Positions 22,230 through 33,666 of a DNA stretch of 64,000 bases are shown piece after piece (positions within the stretch are counted from its first letter, which is position 1; every line of letters starts with the position of its first letter). This stretch comes from Patiria pectinifera (taxonomy: Eukaryota; Echinodermata; Asteroidea; Valvatida; Asterinidae). The stretch is taken from positions 21,783,513 to 21,847,512 of the forward strand of contig CM057147.1 in NCBI GenBank assembly GCA_029964075.1, written 5' to 3'. The position numbers and the translations under genes were made by a program. Under the pieces are notes generated by a model. That model saw only the letters and a list, made by a program, of their open reading frames with translations. It did no database searches and was not told where the DNA came from.

Positions 22230-23430
22230 CGACTAGACTATACTATGGTCAGATAGACTCCATAGACATGATAGACTTTGTACACAACCTCCGAAGTAGC
22301 GTCATGTAGTAACACTCTTTCCGGGGAAAGTATTTTTTTTAAAACACCTCAAAAACACTGCTAAAAATGTCTTACTGTCGATATGCAGAAGTTATCCTTA
22401 ACTGGATGTGCTTGCAATGCATGAGTTAGTATTTGATCCCCCAGCATTCATTCCAAACCACTCGTCCATCCAGCATGCATAATATCGCACACTCTCTCGT
22501 GTTTGTTCTGGCCGTTCAGAAGTTAAATACCGCCCTCTCTAGGTCCGTCTATAATACTGCACTCTGCATTTCTGCCGTGATTTGAACTGAGCGCATCTCA
22601 ATGTCTGACCAAAAGTGTAATAATTTTGTGTTGGAAATAATAGCACGAAATAGTGGACGAAACTTGATTCATAAAAGTATTGATTCGGCCAATTAAAAAA
22701 ATGAGGCGGCCGGATAATGTTTGCGAGGAGGTCAGGCCAGTGGCGTAACCAGCCTTATTTTTATTGGGGGGGGGGGGGGGGGTGAAAAAATTCTTGAAAA
22801 AGGGCACTCGCAAATCAGTGTTGAAATGTAGACATGTTTTCCCTCCGGACACTTGGCCTCCGTAAAATCAAGTAGTGGGGGGGGGGACAAGCGGACATAT
22901 ACAATTATTTTTTTTCTATTTTTTTTGGGGGGGGGGGGTGTCAGAGCAGGGGGGGGGTGTCATAGGAGGGTTCCCCCAGATATGCGCCTGGTCAGCCGAC
23001 CAGTTCGAATCCTGCCAGTATTCCAACTGACGAATTTCAAATTGGCACTGAATCCGAATGCCCCAGTGTTTTCTTTTGTTGAGAGGATATTAAAAAAAAA
23101 AAAAGTCCTCAATTCACAATGGCCTATAGCACTGAGAGCCTCGATCGGTTTCAATGCTAATTGGCAATTCGTCTGCGGCTTGTACGGGATTCAATCAGTG
23201 TGACGTGAAAGTGACGCGCTAATAACACTAGTCATGGGTTCAAGTCCCACATTATGCAGGGTATCAGTTGCGAATTACTGGGGAGGGACATGGGGGGGTT
23301 CCACTTCTTCCCCTTCCTCCAGAATCTGGGGAAAGCAAAACGAGCTTATTATTGTTAAAAAATAAAACGCAGTGTGCCCCATTAATGAGACCCCTTTAAG
23401 CCTCCCCCCCCTCCGCAAATTGAACCCAAA
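22230..23430. other. Intergenic; decayed MITE ends around G-runs
   Basis: A hAT-like terminus CAGTGGCGTAACCAG lies at 22738, followed by a long G-run. A second G-run-rich segment runs to about 22990, ending GATATGCGCCTG. The glycine-rich ORF across it is an artefact of the G-runs. No gene recognised. Confidence 0.45.
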
Positions 23431-23699
23431 TTAGGCCATCAGCCTCGGTCCAAAATGTTGGCCACCGGTATCAAATGCGGGGAATAATCATCATTGCGAT
23501 TTTTGGCAAGGTATACACCTCCGGAGTTGAAAAATATGTGATGCAGCGGTGGCAGCTTTTTGGGTGTTATCACCCCTTTTCTCAAAATGTCCATCAAAAT
23601 GCTTGTTACCACTCTAGGGGCGGTATACCTTGCGCATGCTCACTATAATCATTTATGCCCTGATTTGATACTGACCAAACCCCCAGGTTGATGGCCTAA
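23431..23699. mobile_element. MITE with TTAGGCCATCA termini
   Basis: TTAGGCCATCAGCCT at the left and AGGTTGATGGCCTAA at the right are inverted repeats. The subterminal parts (GGTATCAAATGCGGGG against CCCTGATTTGATACT) also pair. About 270 bp, non-coding. Confidence 0.65.
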
Positions 23700-24587
23700 A
23701 TAAAACTGTCAGGTATCCGAGTACAAACACAGATTTGTGGTTTTCACGCAAATAGAATGGTCTGTAAACTTGAAGAAAAATTGAACCTCCAATCTCCAAT
23801 ATTCAGCAACCAGGCTATACAGAATATTATATAAAATCAGTACTCGGACAGAATGATATAAGGACAAAAAAAATCTTGAATTCTCACTTAACACTTTACT
23901 TAAATTCTTGCATTCTAAACTTATACAATTTTTCATTGATTTGTAATTATTTTATATGCCTTGCAATGTATTATTTAACTTAATAATCTGTACACAATTG
24001 TTCTCGAAAAAAAATGTTTTTCTTATGGCATATTGCTTCATTTTGCGTCTTGAATATTCTTCTTATTATTGAACCACCCATCCGACTGATCGACCAACTA
24101 CCAAACACACAGACAAAAAAATTACAGATTAACCGATATCCTATACAGAACGTAAACAGTGTACAATAAAAATAGCACAAAGAACTATTGTTCGTATTGA
24201 AAGCTCCGTATTTACGGAAATACAAGCTTTGCAAACATTTCAGGATCCAAAATCAGACAGCCTATATATTGTCCACATCTCACAAGATCTTGCTTGCACG
24301 CCAAAAATTTCATTTGAAATGTGCGACGCTTGTAATATTTACATATTTTTTTTTAATACACACAGGCGTGATGGCCGATATACAGTTTTAGATTCAAATT
24401 ATAAATGAACAGTTCCTCCCGATAATTAATTACTTTACACAATTTATGAGTCTGTAAGCATGGATCATCTATATTTCAAAGCACAACCCTTGCCCGTTGT
24501 GGCGTTATTTCCACACTACCAGCATTGACATTTTTTTTTTACAATGCATGTTAAGTTTCAGAAGTTTGACGTGTGGCATCCAAAGTT
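23700..24587. other. 3' flank of the UNC5CL-like gene
   Basis: AT-rich and non-coding. It probably includes the 3' UTR of the minus-strand gene ending at 24588, but I could not settle a polyadenylation site. Confidence 0.4.
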
Positions 24588-26699
24588 TTAGGATTCGTTT
24601 TGTATGCAAGTGCTTTCCGGTTTATCTGCATACTTCATGATGACATTTGCCGCATCTAGTCTCTTCGCTTTCATCATAACCGAAGCCATCCACTCTAGGC
24701 TCTTAGCCTGGCGCTCAGCTTCTTCCAGGAGGGTCTCGGTGGGGTTATACGACGGCGTGTTCTTCAGAAGAGGAATGAGAGAGTCCATCTCCAAGGCGGA
24801 TGCCAGCACGCGCCAGTCGTTGCCTAAGGGGGCTAGGGGGTCCAGGAGTACGACCAGCTCCATGCAGAGTTCGTGGGGAATTGTTCGCTGGGTGGAGACA
24901 CAAAGGGGACCTGCAGATGAGGGGTGAATGTGTATCTGCATATTCTGGATGCAACTTTGTTGCTTGCCTTGGTCCTCGGGTTTACAAGTTACGTCTACGT
25001 TTTCACTGGTGTCAGAAGTGGGATGTGATGAACCCGAGGACGTGTTGGAGGATACAGAGGTGGTACTAGATTCTGTAGACGTTGAACGGAAGCTGTCTGA
25101 TCGGCTACTCGAGCTGCTTTCACTCTGAAACCGTCTCCTCTTTCCGTGCATACTTGGCGGGAACACGTGAATTACCGCCTGAGTGTTCCCGGTGCTCTTA
25201 TCAACTTGTCTTGCTGATACCGACCTCATGGATGCAAGCACTTTCAGTGTTGTCTTCTCTGATTCGTTATCCTCCCTGCCTCGCTGGTAGACTGCAAGTC
25301 TGATGTCGATGTCTCGCACGTGTTCGTTCTCATGTTTGAAGATGAAGGAGACATTGGGGCATTTTCCGTGCCACAAGCTCAAGTACGGCACCAGTTCCTG
25401 CCGATCGTCAAGTCGGTGCGACCAGCCCTCGTTGACGTGTTGGATCATGGCTACAATGTCCTGTCCGTCACCGTAAAACAGGAACTCCTTGCGGGGACAC
25501 AACTGCCTGAAGTGATTCTTGGCTTCGTTCTGGATGGCAAACTGCAAAGCGCACGGTGTGTTGTTCAGAAAGTAGACTCGGATCTCGTACCGACGTTTGG
25601 CTCGCATTCTGCCGCCGAACACGGCCAGCTGCATCCACTTCTTGGTAGCAGTTTTTCCTTCGGCCAGGCAGGTGTAGAGTGTGAAGTGAGACACCTGAAT
25701 CTGTACTTCGTTCGGCAAGAGATTGTACGGTTTGTTGCTGTCGTCTCTCTCGCAAACCTGCCGCCAATCCTTGGTCTGCATCAGGTGTGTCTCGCTGGCC
25801 ACCAAGGCCACATCCCTGCTGTCATACGCGCAGTGTTTGTAACTCAACACAGCGGGTTTGTTCAGTTTCAGTCCATGGGGTCCGCAGTGCACAACGGGGC
25901 TGATGATAGTCTCCTCGTCCGCCATGCCGGGAAAGTCTCCAAGATCCCAGTCAAGGATGAGGGAGATGAGCTCGGTACAGCCGGCCTCGATGGCATAGGG
26001 TGGGATTGTCAGGGAGATGCCCATGTCTGTCAGCACAAGGGTGTCACCAAGATGACTGACCTCACGGGAGATGAACACTACTAGTTTGCCGCCTACCATG
26101 ATGGTCTCGCTTTGCGTCATCCCGGCTCTGTGGAGCTCCTCAAGCCGATGATCTTCCTGGAAAACTTCTCCGGAACCCGCCCGCCTAATCGACACGGACG
26201 ACGAACGTGGTGGTAATCTGAGCTGTCCGTCGTAGATGTAGTTGTTATTCCCGGCTGTGGGATGGATCCTTTCACCGAACTCCCAGTTGTTAAAAGTACT
26301 TGGCTGTCCGGAGAATGGAATTGTATAAATAGGATCATCTGGCGTGGGAGTGAAGCACCCGTTGGAGCCAAACAAGGCAAAGTCCGTACCTTTCGACATT
26401 TTGCCACCTCTGGGCTGGGAATCACATATTATGACACCCTCAATGTCACTGCCCACGGCCGTGGAGGACTGGTTATCCCTCTCCCAGATTATCCTACAGG
26501 TCCTGCCGAACCATCTTCTGCATACACACTTCAGAACCAAGACGACAACAGCCAACACTAAGACAACACCGAGTATTGTGAATAATATGATCATTAATTC
26601 TCGGTCATTAAGTTCGCCGCCATCGCTAGGTTGATCATCTCCTGATCCCACATCATCGTCGTTGTCAATGTCACCAAAAAAATCACGGTGACGACCCAT
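24588..26699 (-). CDS. UNC5CL: UNC5C-like protein: membrane segment, ZU5, UPA and death domain, single exon
   Basis: The frame is open to 26816, but there is no ATG before 26699-26697. That ATG has a good context (AACAAGATGG), giving 703 residues. Order: short acidic N-terminus; membrane segment at about residues 36-57 (MIILFTILGVVLVLAVVVLV); ZU5 at about 220-335 (GDTLVLTDMGISLTIPPYAI, SPVVHCGPHGL); UPA at about 355-490; serine-rich linker at about 530-575; death domain at about 604-700 (LCMELVVLLDPLAPLGNDWR, SYNPTETLLEEAE). This is the UNC5CL architecture: no immunoglobulin or thrombospondin ectodomain, a signal-anchor helix and a cytosolic ZU5-UPA-DD. Vertebrate UNC5CL activates NF-kB/JNK through MyD88-pathway partners. 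The intron-less structure suggests retroposition or old intron loss. An UNC5 netrin receptor missing its ectodomain exons is less likely, because there is a stop upstream (26819-26817) and no acceptor was chosen. Confidence 0.88.
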   Translation of the reverse strand: MGRHRDFFGDIDNDDDVGSGDDQPSDGGELNDRELMIILFTILGVVLVLAVVVLVLKCVCRRWFGRTCRIIWERDNQSSTAVGSDIEGVIICDSQPRGGKMSKGTDFALFGSNGCFTPTPDDPIYTIPFSGQPSTFNNWEFGERIHPTAGNNNYIYDGQLRLPPRSSSVSIRRAGSGEVFQEDHRLEELHRAGMTQSETIMVGGKLVVFISREVSHLGDTLVLTDMGISLTIPPYAIEAGCTELISLILDWDLGDFPGMADEETIISPVVHCGPHGLKLNKPAVLSYKHCAYDSRDVALVASETHLMQTKDWRQVCERDDSNKPYNLLPNEVQIQVSHFTLYTCLAEGKTATKKWMQLAVFGGRMRAKRRYEIRVYFLNNTPCALQFAIQNEAKNHFRQLCPRKEFLFYGDGQDIVAMIQHVNEGWSHRLDDRQELVPYLSLWHGKCPNVSFIFKHENEHVRDIDIRLAVYQRGREDNESEKTTLKVLASMRSVSARQVDKSTGNTQAVIHVFPPSMHGKRRRFQSESSSSSRSDSFRSTSTESSTTSVSSNTSSGSSHPTSDTSENVDVTCKPEDQGKQQSCIQNMQIHIHPSSAGPLCVSTQRTIPHELCMELVVLLDPLAPLGNDWRVLASALEMDSLIPLLKNTPSYNPTETLLEEAERQAKSLEWMASVMMKAKRLDAANVIMKYADKPESTCIQNES

Positions 26700-26789
26700 C
26701 TTGTTTTCGATGGCGAGTGTTAACTTTGGGACCGTCCAGTCAATGAATCTTGATATGGACGGACGAGATATAAGGAATCCAGGCAAGTG

Positions 26790-27840
26790 AAGTAACCATA
26801 ACCAATGTCGTCTCTGTCAAACTAAACGCTGGCGTTGATCATAGGGACTAGTTCAATCGTTCACTTCTCTTTGGTAAAATTGAACTATTTTCCAACTTAT
26901 AGCGATGAGTCACCGTTGAACTTGTTCGTTAAGATTGTGAAGTACCTAACATGCCGGTGACAGTGAAAATACTACACGACCAAACTGCTACTGAAGTCGC
27001 CGTGGTAATGTACCATGCAATCATTGTCTACACAAGGTAGGCCTACTCACAGATCCGGGTCTAGATAACTGCGCACTAGAGGGTAAAGTTCGAAATATTA
27101 AAACTTAAAGCTGAGGTTTATGTTGCGTGTCTTGATTTTGAAGGGAAACAAATCTTCTCTGCGTAGAATGGCCCTCGTTACATGGGTGATAAAAAGCTAT
27201 GTGCGGAATCACGCTGGTTCATGCAAATTATAGGTTAACTATCTGTTGATGTTTATCAGTATTTCTAGATTCCACATCCCACGTCTAAAAAGCGGCCTTT
27301 ATTATAACCCTACTTCTCTTTCGGATGGCATGCATCTTTTCAGAACAATGCAAATTTGCCTGGGTGGTTTTCACGGAATAGAAAAAAATATGCCTTTAAT
27401 GTTTTCCCCTTTCCGTACTCTGGGTTTGTTTACCGTGATATAGCACGTTATCTTTTTATGTCAATCTCGTTTATTATCACCCCGTACGTGCATTTCGGCG
27501 CAAACCATTCGGTAGCCCACCCGGGTTCTTGGGGGGACGTCCCATTCGGTCCACGGGTTTAGAATTTGGACCTCTTATGTCTCTGTAAATATTCTTTGCC
27601 CCGTTTCGAAGATAACCCAAGTGCACCATGTGAGTCCACAGTGTTTTGGTTTCAAATCCCAGTCATACCGTTGTGGGTAATAATAAATAATTCGGGACTA
27701 ATCGAGGGACATCCCTATATTTGCTATCCATTGTCTGTCTCGTTACGTCACGGTTTAAGTCCGAAATAGCTCCTGTTTTGCTGCCAAATATAATTGCAAG
27801 TGACCATGGCAACCACACTGCTTCGACGAAAACAGGAATT
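26790..27840. other. Region upstream of the UNC5CL-like gene
   Basis: Likely 5' UTR and promoter of the minus-strand gene, but no TATA box or initiator can be fixed by eye. No other gene seen. Confidence 0.4.
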
Positions 27841-27843
27841 GTA

Positions 27844-28356
27844 CAGGGTGAGAAAAAAACCCGAAACTCAATTGAGAGGACCAATTTTTGAATGAAGTTT
27901 TGCCTGTAGCACTTACAAAATCTTGGATATGAAAGCCCAGTCATTAAGCTTTCTTATAGTACAAGAATCATTCAAATCGCTCATGTATTTTTCAAGTTAC
28001 GGAATTTTGAACACAAACATAGTTTTAAAGTTCTGTCCACGGATCTCAAAAAAAGTGTTCTTTCAGCAAAACGGAAACAATTTTCATAGGGATGCATGTG
28101 AATTGTGTTCGTTTTGCTGAAAGAACACGTACCTGTTTTTGTGATGCGTGATGGATGGACAGAAGAAAAACGGTGTTTGTGTTCAAAATTATGTAACTTG
28201 AAAAGTACATGAATGATTTGAATTATTTGTTCTCAAAGAAAGCTTAGCCTATGATTTGGGCTTTCATATCCTAGATTTTGAAAGTGCTTACATGCAGAAC
28301 TTCACTAAAACAATAGTCCCGACATTTGGGTTTCGTGGTTTTTTTTACTCACCCTA
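27844..28356. mobile_element. Fold-back mariner-like MITE with very long inverted arms
   Basis: CAGGGTGAG (27844) and CTCACCCTA (ending 28356) lie between TA dinucleotides (27842-27843, 28357-28358). The arms pair over about 240 bp each, for example GGATATGAAAGCCCA at 27930 with its inverse at 28256-28270, and GTGTTCTTTCAGCAAAACG near the centre with its inverse at about 28110. TA target and CAG termini fit Tc1/mariner-type elements. No transposase. Confidence 0.75.
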
Positions 28357-28358
28357 TA

Positions 28359-28545
28359 CATGTATACTCAGTGTGTTACCTCCCCCTGTGAAAAATGGGA
28401 ACATCACTCACTGGGACTCGAACCCACGACCTCCTGTTTTTAGTGCAGACGTCTTACCACTTGACCACCGAGCTTGCGGGATTGATTGGCTGGTTCGAAT
28501 CTGATGTACATGAAGCAGCGGGTACCGCATTAACCTTGTCTAACT
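28359..28545 (-). mobile_element. tRNA-Ser-derived SINE, 3'-truncated copy
   Basis: The minus-strand head AGCTCGGTGGTCAAGTGG, the CTGCACTAAAAACAGGAG loop region and the B box GGGTTCGAGTCCC are clear. The leader upstream of the tRNA part (GATGTACATCAGATTCGAAC, GCGGTACCCGCTGC) is the same as in the 18-kb copy, so it belongs to the element. It abuts the right end of the fold-back MITE. Confidence 0.8.
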
Positions 28546-31016
28546 TGGTCACTACTTGAAATGCGATATCGAAAAAAATAACATGAGAAGTGAGATCACA
28601 CATTTTTTTTTTTACCAGCAACAAGTAACATTCAGAAACAGTGATTCAGAAAGCCATTTTTTTGTATAGACATTCTTTATTTGCTGGATAATATATATAT
28701 GGTATCTCGCACTACTTTTTTCCCCAGTTATCTTCGAAATCTATGTACAATTAATTACACATTTGAAAAGTCTGTACACAAAACTCCAGTATTGCAAAGG
28801 CTTGTTTTAAGCTCATGTCCACCAGTTGAAAAGATAAATAGCTTTAGAACTTGATATTAACAAAAACTATAGCAAAACAAACTGAAAAACAAGTGAATTA
28901 AAAACAAAATGATTATACAACTATAGGATCATGAAAAAAAATGCATTAAAAACATTTTTTTTCAGAACATTATTAGGTATGGTATAACATCAGAAGAGAT
29001 AAACATTTCATCAAAGTACTACCAGTGAATAACTTCTCACAAATATTTCTATCACTTCAATTAAAGCTTTGACTAAATGTCCCAGAGAAGAAGTGGGAAT
29101 ATATATCATTATACATATCAAATAAAATGTTACAAATACATCACTATAAATTATAAGAATTCTTTCCAAACAGACTCTACACTGCATATTTATGAACTGT
29201 ATACAAATGCAAAGCTTTCTATACAACGCCCCCCCCCAAAAAAAAGAAATTCAAATTTCAGAACCTACTTACATGCTTGTACAAGGGGTGGGCACTAGAA
29301 CAAGAAAACTTTACCATGTTAACTTTTAGTATTGATACTTTCTTTGAATACTTCATATACACATACAAAATAATATATGGCAAATACTATATCCTACAGT
29401 ACACTCGCAATCTTTAAACCAAACGTCATCCCTCACTATTTGTTGTCCCTATGTTCGTAACCCTTAGGATGTCATTCCCTCTTTCTTTTTCAATGCAAAA
29501 ACCAACTTAATATATTCCTTTGCTTTGAAAAACAAGAGACAAATATCTACATGTACAAATTGCAATTTCACATTGGTTCCTTATTTGTTTTAATTTCTTT
29601 TTTTGTCTAATGCAATCTTCACAAGTTTAAGGCTAAGTTATTGGTGACTAAACAATAACTTTTTTTCTATACAATAGTTTTCAGCAAATCACTTGTTTTG
29701 ATATCTGTATTTATATACGTAGTAGTTTAAATTATCTAATTTGGGATTGATGGGGTATATGCAGAGTTACAAACTGTTGCTTTAGCAGGAAAATACTTCA
29801 ACATTTTTCAATGCTGCGGGGTAGTTGCACAGTTGTAGTCGAGTACTTTCCGAGAACCAGCTTAACTACCAAATAATGAGATAGTTTGGCATGGATAAAG
29901 CTGCATCATACAGATATTGGACAGTAAATATTCACCAAAAGAAACTAAACACCTAGGACAATCAGAATCTTGTATGAACTAAGCTTTCAAGACAAAAACA
30001 TTCAGAATATACTTTTTAGAGTACTTTTAGAGTACTTCTGTCTCAAAGGTTGAATTAAAAAGGATTTTGTATGTATCCAAAGTCCCAAATTATTTTTTTC
30101 TCCAACAGTGACTTCATTTGCTGTCTACTGTCAATGTTTCTCTCGCTTTGTTCACAACAAAAAGCTCAATATTTGGTAGTAAACAAAGTACTCGGAAAAT
30201 GCTTGCCTACAACTCTGGGTTGCATGGGCGTCGCCAGGATACTTGCTAGAGGGGGGCAAAGCACATTCCCCTTCCCCCCCCCCTCCCCGAAATCCCTGTA
30301 CCTTTCCAGGATATTCTCAATTTATCATTTTTCGAGGGGTAGACAGAGACATTTGGCCCCCCCAACCCATTAAAATAACAGCAATATGACGTCGCGCCTC
30401 TTTTTTTTCCTTCTTCTTTTTTTCCCTACTGTATTTTTTTAATTTTTGTTTTGCTTTTTCGGGGAGGGGGGGGGGGGTAGTTGAGCACAGGGCCACTAGT
30501 AATCAAACTTCACAAACAGTTCATGGTGTAATGTATCCCAACAGCAAGCAAACCGTGCTTGGTATTAAGCAAAGCAGATTTGCTAAGCACCAAATGGAAC
30601 CTATGGAGTGTATGACACCAAGCAAACTTTATATGAAAATTGGCACCACGTTCCTCTCTCTAATAAGCTGATCTATGGAACTCAACTCTTGTCTGTAGTT
30701 AGTGCTGGGACACTGTACATGTAACTATGGAGTCTCACTAAAGTTCTGGAGGAAAAACAAAAAGACAGGGAAACAAACAAAGACTTACTTCCATGGACTG
30801 TTTGTCTGAAATGGTGGGTGTGTCTTTTTTTCCATTAAAGTCAAATCCAATATGACTAACATGCAAGTAGGAGCACAAGATGCAACAATCTTTTGAACTT
30901 GCAGGATTCGGTGTTGTGAGCGTTTGAAGAATATGCAAGTATGTGCACTGTGCAGGCAGTTCTTAAAACTATGAGACACGTGTATTTTGATGTGGCACAT
31001 GAATGATGTTGTGATA
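28545..31016. other. Long AT-rich stretch without genes
   Basis: About 28600-30060 is very AT-rich and featureless. At 30220-30500 there are C- and G-runs with a GCATGGGCGTCGCCAGGAT motif like a worn MITE end. The rest shows nothing. Confidence 0.5.
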
Positions 31017-31018
31017 TA

Positions 31019-31483
31019 CAGCCTGTCTAAAATAAAATGGTACAATCAGAAAAAAAATTGGTTAAATATGAAATTTCAAAATAAGTCATTCTTACTTGGC
31101 ATAATATATATTAAAGAACAATGACTGGGCTTTCCAATCGTGTTTGTTTGATCTTATTTGCTTTTGTCAATTCAGAGATATAATCAATTTAGTGCGATAC
31201 ACCCAAATCGATTTTGTGCCACTTTTATGCATGGGCAGAGTTGTTTCGAGTACTGTGCCATGCTGTCTTGAAGCTCACAAAAGATTGCAACTTTTGTGTT
31301 CCGCAGTAAACTGGAGTTATCTCTGGATTGACAAAAGCAAATGAGATGAAACAAAAAGTATTGGAAAGCCTGGTCTTTTTTCTTTCATTTGATGCTCAAA
31401 ACGACTTAGTTATGTTGAGATTTAATATTGAAAAATATTTTTATAAATCGTTTTCGATTGTACCATTTTTTTTAGACAGGCTG
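31019..31483. mobile_element. Fold-back mariner-like MITE, second family member
   Basis: CAGCCTGTCTAAAA at 31019 and TTTTAGACAGGCTG ending at 31483 are inverted and lie exactly between TA dinucleotides (31017-31018, 31484-31485). Arms of about 200 bp pair along most of the element, including TTTGCTTTTGTCAATTCAGA with its inverse. It shares AATGACTGGGCTTTC with the 27844-28356 element, so the two are probably related. Confidence 0.85.
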
Positions 31484-31489
31484 TAGTGC

Positions 31490-32630
31490 CGATCAATTGA
31501 TTGATGGAACTATATATGCCAATCAGTTGCTTGATTGAACTATAAGAAACGCAGCACTTGTAACTACATGTAGTTCTAAAGAGTGTTGAGAGTTTAGAAA
31601 TAAAGGCATGAAGGCGAAAACTCTTTTTAAATCTTAAGCACACTGTAAACTTTTGTGTTAAGTCTGACTGCAAAATACCTATTAACCCTTTAGTGACCAC
31701 CCAGTAAGCAGCCACTACCAGAATATCCTCAGCAACTACAAATGGCCAGCGTTAAGAACCTTTTCTTATAATTAGCAAACTTGTTGGTTCTGAAAATCTG
31801 AGCAAGTGCGGAATGAAAGACAAACAGTTTTTGCGTCTTATTTTGTACACAATCTGGAAAAGTCACTTTGACTCATATACGAAATGCTATGTAACGTCAC
31901 AAAAGGGAAAATCACAAATACCTTTCTATTGACTAAATGACTGCAGTATGTGAGGCTTCATCATTGGGGTCTGTGTTTGAATGAATGATGCAGGTTGATG
32001 TTAGCAGTATGCAGCAAAAGCAGTTATCTGCACTGAAGCACATAATGTGGCATGTTTTTCTACAGTACTTATTTCCGCATCAGGGAACTAGTCGGTGCTT
32101 GATACTCTAGATGCACAACTGCATTCCAGGAAATCTTGTCAGAGAGATCACGAAGAATGAAAACATTAAAAAAAATGTACAGCGATATTTTCCAACAGCC
32201 AATGGTGAGCTGGATGGAAGAGTGTCCGCTGTTCATGGGCCGTGCCTTCGCCTTAACACCAAAACTCAGGTTCTCCTGATTTTCAGTATGTATGTTGAAT
32301 TTTGGCCCCTCCAAAAAAACACACCTGCCTTTTGTTTGATCAATTTTTGGCATCTGCAACACACCGAAAAAAGGTATATTTCCGGAATACTCTTGGACCT
32401 CAATCATGAAAATATCTGCCCTGCGGGAACTCAATAATTTTTTGGCGCAAGTAATTTGAAATCTGTAAACCAATTATGCCATAACAAAGATTTTTACAAG
32501 TATGTTGGATGTCTCATTCAAAAGTACATAACACTTGTATTGCTAGAAAAACAGCAACTGAAAAAGAAAAATGTTTTAGGGTGAGGAAGGAATATAGCAT
32601 GAACAGTATGTTTTAAAATAAATGACTTTT
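31490..32630. other. No gene seen
   Basis: AT-rich, with only short ORFs lacking domain signatures and no terminal inverted repeats found. Confidence 0.5.
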
Positions 32631-32632
32631 GA

Positions 32633-32995
32633 AGGTAATGTACAACATTTGCAAACATTAAAACATGAAACCAAGAAATTATTACGAAATAGCTTACTTG
32701 ACTGTAAGTAAATAATAGTCTCAAGCATTGTGTGAAATCGGTGCACCGGTATGCTGTCATTTTTTAGAATTTTGTATCTAGTCTGGTTCCCTGACTTGAC
32801 AATTCCCCGACTTCTATAAATTGTCCCGTTTCATCTGAAGCGTAGGGTCAGAAAACCAGACAACAAGAACAGCATTTTTTTTTTTTTTTCGGCATCCATG
32901 CACACAAAACTTTAAAGAGGTCACCGGAACGATGTATAACCCCAAACCTGTCCATTTCTGGAAATTACAGCAAAAGCAAATGTTGCATATTACCT
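32633..32995. mobile_element. TTAA-type MITE (piggyBac-like), sibling of 16311-16824
   Basis: Starts AGGTAATGTACAACATTTGC and ends GCAAATGTTGCATATTACCT. TTAA follows at 32996-32999, while the left target has changed to TTGA. Internal blocks such as TGGTTCCCTGAC.TTACAATTC and CCATTTCTG.AAATTACAGC match the copy at 16 kb. Confidence 0.75.
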
Positions 32996-33144
32996 TTAAG
33001 AGTCAACAACTATCGACAGTCTAACCAGCGGAACTGATTTTCCAACACTTGAGTGTGGCGTAACTGACACTAAGGTGAACACACACGTATCACAATTTTA
33101 AATGGTGACTCGAATAGAAAATCTCATACAGCAAAACTCTTCAA

Positions 33145-33500
33145 AGTAGGTTTTGCCCTTCACCGACGTATAAACACTATACTCAGTGTGTTACCTCCCG
33201 AGTGAAAGTTGGAAAAAATCACTCGGGTGGGACTCGAACCCACGACCTCCTGCTTTCTAGTGCAGATGTCTTACCACTCGACCACCGAGCTAACGGGATC
33301 GGTTGGCTGGTTCATGTCTAGCATTGGTCAATCGAGTGGTAAGACATCTGCACTAGAAAGCAGGAGGTCGTGTGTTCGAGTCCTCCTAAATGATTTTGCC
33401 AACTTTCACTTGGGAGGTAACACACTGAGTATACAGTGTTTATACGTCGGTGAAGGGCAAAACCTAACTTGATTTACATCACCCCGACCCAAAATTCCAT
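33145..33500. mobile_element. Two tRNA-Ser-derived SINE copies head to head (palindrome)
   Basis: The left copy (33145-33310) is on the minus strand and the right copy (about 33325-33500) on the plus strand. Each contains a tRNA-like head with GTAAGACATCTGCACTAGAA and a TTCGAGTCC box, and the body AACACACTGAGTAT.CAGTGT. The outer ends are the CAAAATTCCAT-type tail on the right and GGTTTTGCCCTTCACCGACG on the left. The arms can fold into a hairpin of about 150 bp. It lies just downstream of the Munc13-4/BAIAP3 stop codon. Confidence 0.8.
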
Positions 33501-33666
33501 CTTACAAATAGCAAAAATCTTGCAGCTACGAAAAATTTCAGTCGATTATTAAGGTCAGTGCATAAATGAAGCATGATGTGACGGTGCACACAGCAGCACG
33601 ACAGCAGCGTGATGAGCTGAAAGACAGCACGGTGGTCAAGCAGGCAAGTCATGATACAGTAAATGC

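Noticed and set aside
22853-23203. Glycine-rich ORF of 116 codons
   Set aside because: It runs through poly-G and poly-T tracts of decayed MITEs.
25320-26084. 254-codon plus-strand ORF
   Set aside because: It lies antisense inside the UNC5CL-like coding exon and shows no domain; it is a shadow of the real gene.
26700-26786. Upstream extension of the UNC5CL-like ORF by 29 codons
   Set aside because: The extension has no ATG (it would start at TTG), whereas the ATG at 26699 has a good start context.
33228-33310. Possible functional tRNA-Ser gene
   Set aside because: It has an AGA-type loop and A/B boxes but no long variable arm, the first anticodon-stem pair is mismatched and several dispersed copies share the SINE body, so it is a SINE head.
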